DNA of 64,000 bases from Chloroflexota bacterium (GCA_023475345.1 JAMCWD010000067.1:62001-126000); one strand, 5' to 3'; shown: positions 1 to 9,355, counted from the stretch's first letter. Notes: generated from the sequence alone by a model not told the origin. Program-made: numbers and translations.

Positions 1-167
1 AGATAATAGCTCTCCTCGGCGGCGATAAAATCAAGCCTTTACCGCAGAAGGAAGAAGACGGCAAACAGTTTTTCGAAATGCACCCTCTTCTCGTAAACCA
101 TGTAAACAAAATGCTCGAAACAGGTTTTTACAGAGATTCCATGTCAAATGAGACTTTTAATCTTTGA
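1..167 (+). CDS. C-terminal end of an unidentified protein (5' truncated)
   Basis: An open frame enters at base 3 and runs 54 codons to a TGA at 165-167. The visible tail contains a run of charged residues, then FFEMHPLLVNHVNKMLETGF. I do not recognise the family. It converges on the SpoIID gene and overlaps its 3' end by about 11 bases, which is plausible for a compact genome. Only the C-terminus is present, so no function is offered, and it could still be a chance open frame. Confidence 0.4.
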   Translation, partial: IIALLGGDKIKPLPQKEEDGKQFFEMHPLLVNHVNKMLETGFYRDSMSNETFNL

Positions 168-2241
168 CCTTGTATAACCTTGAAAGCTGACAATTCGGGA
201 AATAATGTTTCAAGATTTTCCAGAACGGCATCCCCCGCCTTGCCATGCCTGCTGTGCCTTCCTGGCAAAGGCCGACGCCGTGCCCCCAGCCGCCCCCGTA
301 AAATTCATAAGCAGGCTCGCCATGGAACACCGTCCTGATGATCGTGAAAAAAGTGCTCTGCATTCCGCCCGTGCTTATGTGGCCGCCGGAAAAAAGCCAG
401 CGTATCGAATCACGGTAAACGGTATATTCGCCCGTATCCGTTACAACGCGAAGCGCCTGGACACGCCCGCCGGGGGAACGCCGTAATATCTTCAAAGCCT
501 TCACGTTTCCTACTCTTATATTTCTCCCCAATGTCTCAGGGAGACTCTCTGAAAATATCTCGGTCAGATCTGAAAGCGTATAATATTCTTTCCACCTGAA
601 GCGGTGGGTGCCCGCGCAATAGCAGTCCGGCGGGTTTTTAAGAAATTTTCTGAATGCGGATTCCGTCGATAAATCGGGGGTCGGGCCCGGCCCGCACAAC
701 CCGCCCGGCATCAACGGGTTATATTCGATACCCCATGCCTCGTCGGTGCCAGCGCCTATCCCCGCGCAGGTCGAATGGAAAGTCAGGTTGGCAGGGCGTC
801 CGCGGTACGAGATATAAACGCCCCTGGTGTACCGGCAGGCATCGGTCGAGCGGAGTTTTTCCGAGCCTTCGCCGCCGTAAACCTGGCAGTGGACCGTGGA
901 GCAGAGATCGTAGCCGTCGTTTCTATGCTTCCCTATGTTGACAAGCGCGAAAGTTCTCGCCATAACAGCCATGCTGCAGAGAGCCTGCCAGGGATAAATC
1001 GCGGGCATCTCGTTCGGCAGGACGCCTGCCACGTATTCCTCCAGATTAAGGATGTTCACCACACGAAGCCCGTAATATTTCGGTGTTATCTCCAGCTTCC
1101 CGCGCAGCTCAAAACTCCTGAACGTGCCGTTCTCCCTCGTGATAAAAAGTTTTGCGACCCTGTTACTCCCCGTTGAAACGTACAACCTGCCCGTTGTTTT
1201 CCCGATGATGCCGCCGTTTTCATCTTTTATTTCAAGATACGGCGCCGCGCCACCGGTGATTGATTGAACGGAAACATGTTTCTTCGGACCGAAATTCAAT
1301 TTGCTCTTATTGCCTGTCCCCTGGGTGAAACAGTTTTTTCTATCACAAGTTAAAGTGAACCCTGACAGGCTCCCCACGATAATTTTTTTTCTTCCCTGGT
1401 AAAGCCCGACTTTTATCGACGGGCCGCCGGTCTTAACCGGAATAACAGGAGGCCGGGGAGGGAAATATAAATCGCTTATATTTTTTTCAGCCTTATCTTC
1501 ATCGACAATATGCGGCGAGAGTAAATTAAGCAGGCGGGCGAACAGGAAACGAACCTCTGCGGAAGCTGCATTTTCCGGGCGGAGTAAATCTTCGCCGCAA
1601 TAAATGCAGCCGGAGTCTTTATTCATCAGTACCGCAGGCTCGCCTTTCCCCGATCCCCGCCACCATGCAAGAACCTTCGTGCAGTCCGACGGCCTGACGA
1701 GCATGGCCGTATTACAACCGAGTTTTATAATTTTCGGGAGCCCCTGTCCGATCAATGCGGGAACTGTCTGTATCGAATCCGCCTCCGGCTCGCCGCTTTC
1801 CCACCTGTAAAAATGAAGCCCGAAAAGATCGGCAAGCTGAAAATCATTGACAGTTCCGACAACCCTGTTTTTATCATCGCGGTACGAACTCTGTGCGAAC
1901 GCCAGCACCTTTCCGCCCGATGCCGCCCACTCCCTTATTTTCCGGCATGAGTCCGGCGAAAGACACCGGAGGTTGGCGAGTATTAAAATATCACCCGGCT
2001 TTTCAGGCGACGCAAGATTTGCCTCGTCAATTTCGCTCCATTTGACGCTCAGCGAACCGAGCACGGACCTTGCCCCGAAAAGCTCTTCCTCCCCTGCCCT
2101 GCCGAAAAACTCCAGCGTCGGCCTGCTTTTCAAGAGGATTATTTCCGAGGCAAAAGCTCTTAAAGGAAACAAAAACCCGGCCAGGAGCAAAATCGTGATA
2201 ATAAAAAAAACGGCGGTTTTAAATCTGAAAAATTTAATCAT
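157..2241 (-). CDS. SpoIID/LytB domain secreted protein
   Basis: This 694-residue protein has an N-terminal hydrophobic signal (residues about 8-31, ending AFA). An unassigned region of some 350 residues follows, with a glutamine-amidotransferase-like feel (a phrase reading GDILILANLRCLSPDSC). The C-terminal half is a SpoIID/LytB domain: NILNLEEYVAGVLPNEMP, then AVMARTFAL, and a terminal GGGWGHGVGLCQEGTAGMA motif. SpoIID proteins are lytic transglycosylases acting on denuded peptidoglycan; in non-sporulating diderms the family has been tied to cell-wall remodelling. The ATG overlaps the murQ stop as ATGA, suggesting translational coupling. Its placement after an etherase for N-acetylmuramic acid 6-phosphate fits peptidoglycan turnover. 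The domain call is firm; the N-terminal part is unassigned. Confidence 0.88.
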   Translation of the reverse strand: MIKFFRFKTAVFFIITILLLAGFLFPLRAFASEIILLKSRPTLEFFGRAGEEELFGARSVLGSLSVKWSEIDEANLASPEKPGDILILANLRCLSPDSCRKIREWAASGGKVLAFAQSSYRDDKNRVVGTVNDFQLADLFGLHFYRWESGEPEADSIQTVPALIGQGLPKIIKLGCNTAMLVRPSDCTKVLAWWRGSGKGEPAVLMNKDSGCIYCGEDLLRPENAASAEVRFLFARLLNLLSPHIVDEDKAEKNISDLYFPPRPPVIPVKTGGPSIKVGLYQGRKKIIVGSLSGFTLTCDRKNCFTQGTGNKSKLNFGPKKHVSVQSITGGAAPYLEIKDENGGIIGKTTGRLYVSTGSNRVAKLFITRENGTFRSFELRGKLEITPKYYGLRVVNILNLEEYVAGVLPNEMPAIYPWQALCSMAVMARTFALVNIGKHRNDGYDLCSTVHCQVYGGEGSEKLRSTDACRYTRGVYISYRGRPANLTFHSTCAGIGAGTDEAWGIEYNPLMPGGLCGPGPTPDLSTESAFRKFLKNPPDCYCAGTHRFRWKEYYTLSDLTEIFSESLPETLGRNIRVGNVKALKILRRSPGGRVQALRVVTDTGEYTVYRDSIRWLFSGGHISTGGMQSTFFTIIRTVFHGEPAYEFYGGGWGHGVGLCQEGTAGMARRGMPFWKILKHYFPNCQLSRLYKVKD

Positions 2242-3095
2242 CTATGAAACAATTCCAGAACTTTTCTGACATTTCCGCCGTAACTTTTCAAAAGTTCTTC
2301 GGCCTTTATACGATCAAGGCGCGCGGTTCCCATAACCAGGGCGACGGCGGTATTGCCGCCTGAAGTTTCAAGGAGCCTTTCAGCTTCGGCTTCGGAAACA
2401 TTGCATATATCGCGGATTATCCCGGCGGCCCTGTTTTTAAGCTTGGCGCTGCCCGTGCCGACGGAGGCCATCCTGCCGCCGATAACTCTGCCGAGGCCCG
2501 TCATCACAGCGGTGCTTATCATGTTGAGGACAAGCTTGGTAGCGGTCCCGGCCTTGAGCCTTGTCGATCCTTCGAGAACCTCGTGGCCGACTTCGATGAT
2601 AACGGCGTCACGGACCAGCGGTATAAAAGGCGAAGCAGGGCTGCATGTTATCAATGCCGGGTAGGCGTCAATTTCGGCCGCATATTCAAGTGCGCCCCTG
2701 ACATAAGGCGTGGTGCCGCTTGCGGTAATGCCGACGACGGCGTCAAGTGAGGAGAGGTTCCTCTTTTTCAAATCTTCCTTTGCGGCGCCGGGGTCGTCTT
2801 CGGAATATTCCTGTGCCCGGAACATCGCGCCCTCACCGCCTGCGATAACCCCCTGAACCATTTCCGGAGGCGTCCCGAAAGTCGGAGGACATTCGGCCGC
2901 ATCCAGGACGCCGAGCCTTCCGCTCGTGCCTGCGCCGACATAAAAAAGCCTCCCCCCTTCGGTAAGGCACAACTCGATTTCACGGACGATTGCGGCTATT
3001 TTATCGAGCGCCCGGCCCACCGACGAAACCGCTTCGATATCGGCGGAATGCATGAGTTGTATTATCTCCATGGCGGAGAGGTTTTCAAGTCTCAT
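2238..3095 (-). CDS. murQ: N-acetylmuramic acid 6-phosphate etherase MurQ
   Basis: MurQ cleaves the lactyl ether of MurNAc-6-phosphate to GlcNAc-6-phosphate and D-lactate in cytoplasmic peptidoglycan recycling. The SIS-fold signature is clear: YVGAGTSGRLGVLDAAECPPTFG, then AGGEGAM, GITASGTTPYV and LKAGTATKLVLNMISTA. I start it at the ATG at 3095 (MRLENLS) because the longer open frame would run into the preceding membrane-protein gene. That gives about 285 residues, slightly short, and it lacks the usual N-terminal TE-R-N segment. The spacing to the upstream gene is 17 bases. In the same transcript lie a lone PTS IIB protein and a SpoIID protein, so the operon looks built for amino-sugar recovery. 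Confidence 0.93.
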   Translation of the reverse strand: MRLENLSAMEIIQLMHSADIEAVSSVGRALDKIAAIVREIELCLTEGGRLFYVGAGTSGRLGVLDAAECPPTFGTPPEMVQGVIAGGEGAMFRAQEYSEDDPGAAKEDLKKRNLSSLDAVVGITASGTTPYVRGALEYAAEIDAYPALITCSPASPFIPLVRDAVIIEVGHEVLEGSTRLKAGTATKLVLNMISTAVMTGLGRVIGGRMASVGTGSAKLKNRAAGIIRDICNVSEAEAERLLETSGGNTAVALVMGTARLDRIKAEELLKSYGGNVRKVLELFHR

Positions 3096-3112
3096 CTGAA
3101 ATAGAGATCTTC

Positions 3113-3955
3113 TTACTTGATTCTTTCTTCTCTGGCGGCTTCGATTCTGCGCCTGCGCTCGGCTTCTTTTTCCTGCTCGATGCTGCGCACTATCTCGTCG
3201 GTTATCCTGACGTCTTTTCTCCATTCCCCTTTGATGACGATTGCGGCTATGATGATAAAGAAGATCAGCCCCATCCAGTCCAGGGGAGTCCTGACAGCTT
3301 TCCCGACAAAGAGGAGGGCAAACCAGATAATGCCGCCGACCAGCGGAATAGCGATAATCTCGCCCCTGACGACATCCCCGGTAACCGACAATGCGTTCAG
3401 GGGAACCATCCGGGGCCTTGCCCTGACTACCGCGACATCATCAACCATCTCCGGAATCCAGGGCGCAATGTAATCGGCCAGAAATGCAAAAATGACAATC
3501 ATCAAAATTATGGCCGCATAATACTTAAATCCCGGGAGTAACAAGTGTAACAGCATGTAGCTGTTTTTGAACAGCAAGATGGTTACTATTACGAAAGCCG
3601 TGGAAACGATAACCGTGAAAATCTTGTTAAACCTCACCTTGTCCCTGTCGAAAAGGTAGATATCGTCCATCCCGATCATGGGGAGCCTTGCGCCAAGGAT
3701 CGTTATCAACAGAGTATTGGTCAAAAGCATTATTATGAAGTTCAATCCCAGGCAGGCCAGAACGGCCCACCTCTGCGCTTCGGGCTCATGCATGAAAAAC
3801 AGGATGCAGACCGCCTGGACAATCAAGAGCAGTCCTAGAAAAAGATATAATTTACAGTCGTTCACCCTGTACCAGATCCATAGCGTCAGAAGGGCAACTA
3901 CCAGGATCTGCAAGAATATATTTACTCCGATAGGTCCAGCCCATGGACTTGTCAT
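3113..3955 (-). CDS. multi-spanning membrane protein, unknown family
   Basis: The 280-residue protein has about seven hydrophobic segments (near residues 10-25, 36-54, 66-88, 111-128, 142-160, 200-218 and 226-243) and a highly charged C-terminal tail rich in Glu and Arg (EKEAERRRRIEAAREERIK). I do not recognise a family. It lies between a phosphotransferase IIB gene (7 bases upstream) and murQ (17 bases downstream). It therefore sits where a sugar permease (IIC) would be expected, but I see no IIC signature. Its role as a transporter partner is inference only. Confidence 0.7.
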   Translation of the reverse strand: MTSPWAGPIGVNIFLQILVVALLTLWIWYRVNDCKLYLFLGLLLIVQAVCILFFMHEPEAQRWAVLACLGLNFIIMLLTNTLLITILGARLPMIGMDDIYLFDRDKVRFNKIFTVIVSTAFVIVTILLFKNSYMLLHLLLPGFKYYAAIILMIVIFAFLADYIAPWIPEMVDDVAVVRARPRMVPLNALSVTGDVVRGEIIAIPLVGGIIWFALLFVGKAVRTPLDWMGLIFFIIIAAIVIKGEWRKDVRITDEIVRSIEQEKEAERRRRIEAAREERIK

Positions 3956-3962
3956 AATAAGA

Positions 3963-4280
3963 TCACCCCTCCGTATGATTATTTAAAAGTTCTTCCACCT
4001 GGTCCAATACCGCGTCTCCCCGCATGAGGCCGTAATCCTGCCGGTCGATAACGGCGGCAGGTATGCTCGCTTTCGCCGCGACATCGCTCAACCTTTCGAA
4101 CCGGTGCCTGACCTGCGGGGCGACAAGCAGGACGTCGTATGAAGAAATTTTATCTTCAATGCCGTCACTTCCGGTGCTTTCAATGACCAGCGGGACTCCC
4201 CGCTTCTTTGCTTCGTTCTCCATAGAGCGGACAAGCATGCTACTTGACATCCCTCCCGAACATACCAGTAAAACCTTCAT
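3963..4280 (-). CDS. PTS lactose/cellobiose-type IIB component
   Basis: A 105-residue cytoplasmic protein with the IIB phosphocysteine loop at its N-terminus: MKVLLVCSGGMSSSMLV, where Cys7 is the predicted phosphorylated residue. VLLVAPQVRHRFERL follows, the usual PQV element of this family. IIB proteins pass phosphate from IIA to the sugar carried by the IIC permease. No IIA, IIC, HPr or EI gene is in the window. The start overlaps the upstream stop as ATGA. The neighbour MurQ suggests MurNAc or a related amino sugar as substrate, though known MurNAc permeases are of another PTS family, so the substrate is uncertain. It may instead be regulatory. Confidence 0.85.
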   Translation of the reverse strand: MKVLLVCSGGMSSSMLVRSMENEAKKRGVPLVIESTGSDGIEDKISSYDVLLVAPQVRHRFERLSDVAAKASIPAAVIDRQDYGLMRGDAVLDQVEELLNNHTEG

Positions 4281-6172
4281 TTTGCCGACACCTCCCAGCG
4301 AATTACGGACGAACCGCCTTCCGGTATGATAACCTGGATCGTCCTTGATTCGTCTTCCAGGGGAACCAGCATCTCGTCGGCATCCTTGTCTTTACGCCCG
4401 CGCTGATCCCTTGCCGCCTCGAATATTACAGGTCCCCCGGGTTCCTGGCTCAGGGAAATCTTCTGTTCATCGTTAAAGTTCTTGTAGATTACCAATCTTT
4501 CCTTCCCGGGACCGTCCCATACTCCCCATTCGACCGAAGGCTGAAGCACGATGCTGTCAAGCACCACCGGCCTTGTGAAAAGAAGCCCCGAAAAACGGAC
4601 TCCCAGCGTATGATAAGCTGTTATCAATTTGATGGCTTCGGGGATCCTGTCCATAACCATCAGCGGGACTTCGTTGGTTCCGCTCTGGTATAGCTGATAA
4701 TTCTTCCCGGCGTCAATCCTGCATTCTATAGCCACGGTGCCGCCTTCCGGAGGCTGACGGAGGTAATTGAAATATATAAGGTATTTAGAAGGCTCCTTAA
4801 TGCTGAAGCGGATCCAGAACGTGTTATTCTTGCTTAAAGAAACCAGCATCCCTTTTTCTCCGTTGGGGTAATACCAGTCTTCCGTGTTATATTTCATGCC
4901 GACCGTTTTGCTCTGCTCGGCTTCCAGCACCTGCCACGTATGCGGCGGCTCTGCGATTTTATAATTAATGAACTTCTCAGCGGGCGTCCCGGAAATATCC
5001 TGTATGATTGAAAGGGCGGCAAGCGTTGAAGACAAAGACGGCCCTTCTATCTTTTCCGGGCCTGTTATCGGCCCGAAGCCTTTTCCGGTCGCCGGGTCAT
5101 ACAACGGTTTTTGAAGCGAATTATTCCCTGTAAGCCAGCTTGCCGCAACGCCTGCAAGCCCGGCATAATAATCGTCGCCTGTCGCAGCCGATACTGAAAG
5201 CAGGTTGTCAACCAGGCGGTATAACCCCCATGAAGTCCGGGGATATTCCAGGGGATGCGGCCCGAAACCGAATATGGGCACCCCGTGTATCACGATATGA
5301 GTATCCATCCCGTTGGCTTCACGCAGCGCACCGTCCAGCATGATCCTGTCATTTAAAAATTTGCCCGCCCTTGCAAGAGCTTCGGGATGATAAGCATATT
5401 CCAACTCCCATGCCCATGATTTCGAAGAATCCTGCAAAAAGGCATTGAACGGGTAATCGTTATAATTGCCCGTCTGGTATGGAATAAGGGCGTCCCCGAG
5501 ATCTTTGACCAACCGGGCCGATATGTCGGATGGCGACACTTCCTCCAATTCCAGTATTCCTATCATGTAAAGAGCGGTAAGCGCGCTGTCGTCGTCAAGA
5601 AGCCACATGGGATAGCGTTTGCCGCCTTTTGTTACATAATTTCCAGGCCCGGTATCAGGCTTATACACCTCCGAGGACACCGTATCCAGCACCTTTCCGG
5701 CCGCCTTGAGACATCTTTCCGAAACATCTCCGCCTTCTTTGCCCAGGGATACCCCGGCTCCAAGGGCGCGCAGCGCCCATGCGGCAGGATAATGAATCCC
5801 CTTATCTTCGAGTTCCCCTTTCCGGCTTATAGCCTTGTAAAATGAACCGCCGCCGTCCTGAAAAGCAATTATGGCTTCAAGGGAAGATACCGCAAGATTG
5901 AGGGAATCTTTATTTTTAGTTTTTTTATAATCCTTAATGAAAACCAGGGCGGCATGAGCCTGATCTATCAGGTTGAATTCGCCTGATTTCGATGCTTCGT
6001 CCGCATAAAGCATTATAGCTTTTCCCCCGGGGAGATCTATTTTCTGCCCCAGGCTTTTTAAATACGCAAGGTTAACCTCCGGCGCCCCCGATGAAGGCGA
6101 GGCCTCCGATGATGCGATGCTCAAAGCCGTTACTAAAAATATCAGGACTGCTATTTTTTTTATATCGATCAC
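4277..6172 (-). CDS. secreted alpha/alpha-toroid protein with carbohydrate-binding-like C-terminus
   Basis: The protein has 631 residues and an N-terminal signal peptide (hydrophobic stretch residues 8-20, cut near ASS/SEA). Residues about 40-390 are helical and rich in Trp and Tyr, with repeated helix pairs and phrases such as YPAAWALRALG and MWLLDDDSALTALYMIG. This resembles the alpha/alpha toroids of polysaccharide lyases, epimerases and unsaturated glucuronyl hydrolases. From about residue 405 an EAEQS segment opens a beta-rich module like CBM6/35 carbohydrate-binding domains, followed by a terminal beta region. I cannot assign catalytic residues. Its placement in an operon with PTS IIB and MurQ suggests action on envelope or external glycans. 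Confidence 0.65.
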   Translation of the reverse strand: MIDIKKIAVLIFLVTALSIASSEASPSSGAPEVNLAYLKSLGQKIDLPGGKAIMLYADEASKSGEFNLIDQAHAALVFIKDYKKTKNKDSLNLAVSSLEAIIAFQDGGGSFYKAISRKGELEDKGIHYPAAWALRALGAGVSLGKEGGDVSERCLKAAGKVLDTVSSEVYKPDTGPGNYVTKGGKRYPMWLLDDDSALTALYMIGILELEEVSPSDISARLVKDLGDALIPYQTGNYNDYPFNAFLQDSSKSWAWELEYAYHPEALARAGKFLNDRIMLDGALREANGMDTHIVIHGVPIFGFGPHPLEYPRTSWGLYRLVDNLLSVSAATGDDYYAGLAGVAASWLTGNNSLQKPLYDPATGKGFGPITGPEKIEGPSLSSTLAALSIIQDISGTPAEKFINYKIAEPPHTWQVLEAEQSKTVGMKYNTEDWYYPNGEKGMLVSLSKNNTFWIRFSIKEPSKYLIYFNYLRQPPEGGTVAIECRIDAGKNYQLYQSGTNEVPLMVMDRIPEAIKLITAYHTLGVRFSGLLFTRPVVLDSIVLQPSVEWGVWDGPGKERLVIYKNFNDEQKISLSQEPGGPVIFEAARDQRGRKDKDADEMLVPLEDESRTIQVIIPEGGSSVIRWEVSAK

Positions 6173-6204
6173 TGAAAAACACCTTTCAACTTAGATTCCT
6201 ATAT

Positions 6205-6996
6205 TTATTTAGGTCTCGGCGCCTCCGGGATACTGCCCTCCGTAAACGGGGTGAATTCCATATCCGGAAAGTCGGGCGCAGGCCCCGTTTCAACTCCGGT
6301 TGGAGTCGAAACCACCGCTCCCGTCTTTTCCGAAATCCGGAAAGTCCCCCTGACTTTGCCTTCGGCCAGCACATCCTGCTTCTTCAGATCGACAAGCGCT
6401 CTTTCGGCCTCCAGCCAGTCTCCCGAACCCTGCTCAACCCGGACATTTCCCGTAACCTGGATCCTGTCCCTGCTCCCGTCAAAATACGCCCTATCCCCCC
6501 TTATCCTCCTCCCGCCTGTCTTCACCTCAACATTGCCTTCAGCCGTCCCTTTGTTCGCCTTCCAGTAATAATCAAGCCTGCCAGCATCAAGTGTAGATAC
6601 ACCGGGCAGGGAAGATTTTTCATTCGTAACATTGCGGCTGGTTGCAAGATGCACGTTCCCGGTCAGCTCAGCCCTGCTTTCGTTGTATTTTACCAGGGCT
6701 TCCTTTGCAGTCAGGGTGGAGCCGGGCTGTTCTATAATAACGCCGCCCGTGATTTTGCCTTCCTGCTTCACAGTGTCGAAGACGGCATTATTTCCCTTTA
6801 CCGTAATATCTTTGAATTCTATGAATACATGGCCATAAAGCCGGAGCAGGTTATCTTTCTTGCTGTATTCAAGGCGGTCAGCCCCCATATAAACTTCCTG
6901 CTTTTTTTCCGCAAACAACTTACCCGGCAGAAAAACCATCGTTAATAAAAAAGCCGGCAGGAGCAAATATTTTATTTGAAATTCCTTAATTTTCAT
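6205..6996 (-). CDS. LptA/OstA-like periplasmic protein
   Basis: The 263-residue protein has a signal peptide (LLLPAFLLTMVFLPGKLFA) followed by repeated beta-strand units of the OstA type: MGADRLEYSKKDNLLRLYGHV, then VKGNNAVFDTVKQEGKITGGV, AELTGNVHL, AEGNVEVKTGGRRIRGDRA and VTGNVRVEQG. Proteins of this fold form the periplasmic bridge that carries lipopolysaccharide from the inner membrane to LptD. It is longer than E. coli LptA and ends in a proline-rich tail. It lies 28 bases after lnt. A second protein of the pathway (LptD) is encoded 2.4 kb away. A role in LPS or another lipid export is likely. Confidence 0.78.
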   Translation of the reverse strand: MKIKEFQIKYLLLPAFLLTMVFLPGKLFAEKKQEVYMGADRLEYSKKDNLLRLYGHVFIEFKDITVKGNNAVFDTVKQEGKITGGVIIEQPGSTLTAKEALVKYNESRAELTGNVHLATSRNVTNEKSSLPGVSTLDAGRLDYYWKANKGTAEGNVEVKTGGRRIRGDRAYFDGSRDRIQVTGNVRVEQGSGDWLEAERALVDLKKQDVLAEGKVRGTFRISEKTGAVVSTPTGVETGPAPDFPDMEFTPFTEGSIPEAPRPK

Positions 6997-7024
6997 TATC
7001 CCTCCGGGATTTCTGAAATGTTCT

Positions 7025-8644
7025 TCATCCGCTCTTCTTTTCCTTCAGAAACCTTATCCCGCAAAGGATCAGAAAAGCCATGACCGAAGCAGGCATGACA
7101 ATATCGCCGGTACCGGTGTAAATTGTGCGTTTATCCGAAGGATATATCGTGCCTGAAATCATATCCAGCCTTGCGAGGGTCGTTTCCTGTTGTATTCTGC
7201 CCCGGCTGTCGATTATCGCGCTTATGCCGCTGTTCCCCGATTGAATCAACGGGAGGCCTGTCTCGACCGCCCTGAAAACATCCCACCCTATGTGATTGGC
7301 GGCGGCGGAACTCAGCCCGAACCATGAATCGTTGGTAACCACTACGAGGAAGTTCGCTCCCATCCTGGCTTTAGCGCGCGCAACCGATGCGAAGTTCGAC
7401 TCGAAACATATAAGCACCCCGAATTTTCCGCCCGGAAAATCAAATAACACTTCTTCGTTCCCCGGAACGAAATCCTGCACCCTGTCGAACACCGGGTACT
7501 TCCTGAGTTGTTTTTCGAAAGGCAGATATTCGCCGAAAGGGACAAGGTGGATCTTATGGTACTCCCCCTTAATCTCGCCCTGCGGCGACATCAATACGGC
7601 GGCATTCTTAAAAACATCGCCGATACGCCTGGGGATGCCGAAAAGCACGTAAACAGCGTTTTTCACGGCAAGCCCGCGAAATTCCATTTCAATCGGGTCG
7701 CCTTTTTCCATGCTTGCAGGGAGGGTCGTTTCGGGAAGAATGACAATGTCCGGCGAAGTTTTCATCGCCAGTTCCATTAAATGCAAAAGATTCTTCCTTG
7801 CTTCCTCCAGGTAAACCATGCCCCACGGTCGGTACATGCCTACATTCATCTGGAGCACCGCAGCCCGGAAACCCGGGCCTTCCGGGGCCTGCTTCAGCCT
7901 TCCAAACCCGTATGCCAGGCTGAATATCAATGCGGAAATAACCAACACCGTAAACAGCGGCAAAGAACAGCCGGAAACTTTCGAAGTAAAAGGCCCGATA
8001 AAACCCCGCAAAATAATATTTCCTGTGCCTTTCAGTTCCAGTTCCTTCCAATCGGCGGCGAAAGACGACGCCATATCGCGGCGGAGCCTGTCGATATACG
8101 CGGCGATGACGACATTTACACCGAGCACGATAATCCCCACCCAGTAATATCCCAGGACGGATGCAGACTGGATCAAAGGCAGGTCGGGAGCCTGGCTGTA
8201 GCCGAGGCCGCCCCAGCCCAGTCCCAGCGGGCCGGAATTGCGGATACACTCGATAAAGACCCATGAAACAAGGAGAAAAATCATGGTTTTGAAATCCTTG
8301 CTTATCCCCTGTCCCCGGCAGCACCATGAAACAAGCCCCGCCCACAACGCAAAATAAACGCCCTGGAAAAGCGTGAGGGCTATCCATACATGGATTCCCA
8401 GGTCGGCAGCCCAGTAAAATATAACGCCGAAAAACACGGCCGCCATGATATAACCTGAAAGAAACGCTTTCCAGAAGCCGGCCCGGCCCCATATAACCAG
8501 CACCGGGACAAGGGCGATGAAGGCAAAAATATATTTTCCGAAATCGGGAAAAGAGATAACAAGGAGGAAACCCGAAACCCCGGAAAGAAAAATGATTACC
8601 AGCCAGGATACCAATTTGGCAGTAAAGGAAGTTTTTGTGTCCAT
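7025..8644 (-). CDS. lnt: apolipoprotein N-acyltransferase Lnt
   Basis: Lnt adds the third acyl chain to lipoproteins at the outer face of the inner membrane. The N-terminal half carries six or more membrane segments, then the nitrilase-like domain shows the catalytic triad in order: Glu in VILPETTLPASM, Lys in EYHKIHLVPFGEY and Cys in GVLICFESNF. A last membrane helix is at the C-terminus. I start at the ATG at 8642-8644 (MDTKTSF), since further upstream Met codons would overlap the divergent secreted gene more deeply and lack a ribosome site. That start itself already overlaps the divergent gene's GTG by 8 bases. Presence of Lnt supports a diderm cell. Confidence 0.92.
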   Translation of the reverse strand: MDTKTSFTAKLVSWLVIIFLSGVSGFLLVISFPDFGKYIFAFIALVPVLVIWGRAGFWKAFLSGYIMAAVFFGVIFYWAADLGIHVWIALTLFQGVYFALWAGLVSWCCRGQGISKDFKTMIFLLVSWVFIECIRNSGPLGLGWGGLGYSQAPDLPLIQSASVLGYYWVGIIVLGVNVVIAAYIDRLRRDMASSFAADWKELELKGTGNIILRGFIGPFTSKVSGCSLPLFTVLVISALIFSLAYGFGRLKQAPEGPGFRAAVLQMNVGMYRPWGMVYLEEARKNLLHLMELAMKTSPDIVILPETTLPASMEKGDPIEMEFRGLAVKNAVYVLFGIPRRIGDVFKNAAVLMSPQGEIKGEYHKIHLVPFGEYLPFEKQLRKYPVFDRVQDFVPGNEEVLFDFPGGKFGVLICFESNFASVARAKARMGANFLVVVTNDSWFGLSSAAANHIGWDVFRAVETGLPLIQSGNSGISAIIDSRGRIQQETTLARLDMISGTIYPSDKRTIYTGTGDIVMPASVMAFLILCGIRFLKEKKSG

Positions 8645-9350
8645 ATCTCGTTTCGTAAAAAGGTTATTGCTCATATTATTGCTTGCGGCCACCATCATCC
8701 TCCCGGCAGTGCGACAGGCTCCCGCACAGGGCGGCACGCCCAGGTTCCTCGTAATTACATTCGCCGTCAATGACCGCGGCCACATCGACATCGACGGGAA
8801 CGGGTTTTACGTGATCCTTTTCAACAACAACGGAAACCCGATCGAAGTAACCAATCCCGATACTTACACCGATTTTATAAGGTTCGACGGTTTCAATTTC
8901 GAATGGTTTCACAGGCGGGACAATATTCCTCCTCCCGGCTACACATGGATCGCCGCCGGGAACCTGAACCGGCTGGCACATATCTCCTCCGACGAACGGG
9001 AATTTAAAATCCTCCTCGACCTGGAAAACCCCAACATGCAGTTCCTCAGGTATATCACGAACAACAGGTTCACGATACACGGCATGACATGCACCCTCGA
9101 AGGAAGCAGCATCCTGGGAAAGGTGCTGGATTTCGAAGGCATCGGTCCCGGCCTCGACCAGAACGACCTCAACACCATACAGGTTAACAGGTTCACGGGA
9201 GCACTCCAGCCTCTTCCGCCTTTTTACCCTTCCGACCCTCTTAACGATATAACTAAACATGAAGGCCTGGGCGAAGGCTTCCCTTATGATAATTTCGATA
9301 TAAGAATTTTTGAGATTTCCGTTCAGGATGATCTCCCTCTTTCTCCATAA
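8637..9350 (+). CDS. secreted protein of unknown function
   Basis: I place the start at the GTG at 8637: an AAGGAAG ribosome site lies just upstream, and the first residues (VSISRFVKRLLLILLLAAT) make a textbook signal peptide ending near APA/QG. About 237 residues follow this start, with beta-rich, aromatic sequence (YVILFNNNGNPIEV, FIRFDGFNFEWFHRRD) and no motif I recognise. It converges with lptD, the two stops being only 5 bases apart. It may be exported to the envelope or outside. An in-frame ATG at 8592 is an alternative start but would run further into the opposite-strand lnt gene. Confidence 0.65.
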   Translation: MSISRFVKRLLLILLLAATIILPAVRQAPAQGGTPRFLVITFAVNDRGHIDIDGNGFYVILFNNNGNPIEVTNPDTYTDFIRFDGFNFEWFHRRDNIPPPGYTWIAAGNLNRLAHISSDEREFKILLDLENPNMQFLRYITNNRFTIHGMTCTLEGSSILGKVLDFEGIGPGLDQNDLNTIQVNRFTGALQPLPPFYPSDPLNDITKHEGLGEGFPYDNFDIRIFEISVQDDLPLSP

Positions 9351-9355
9351 GCTGA

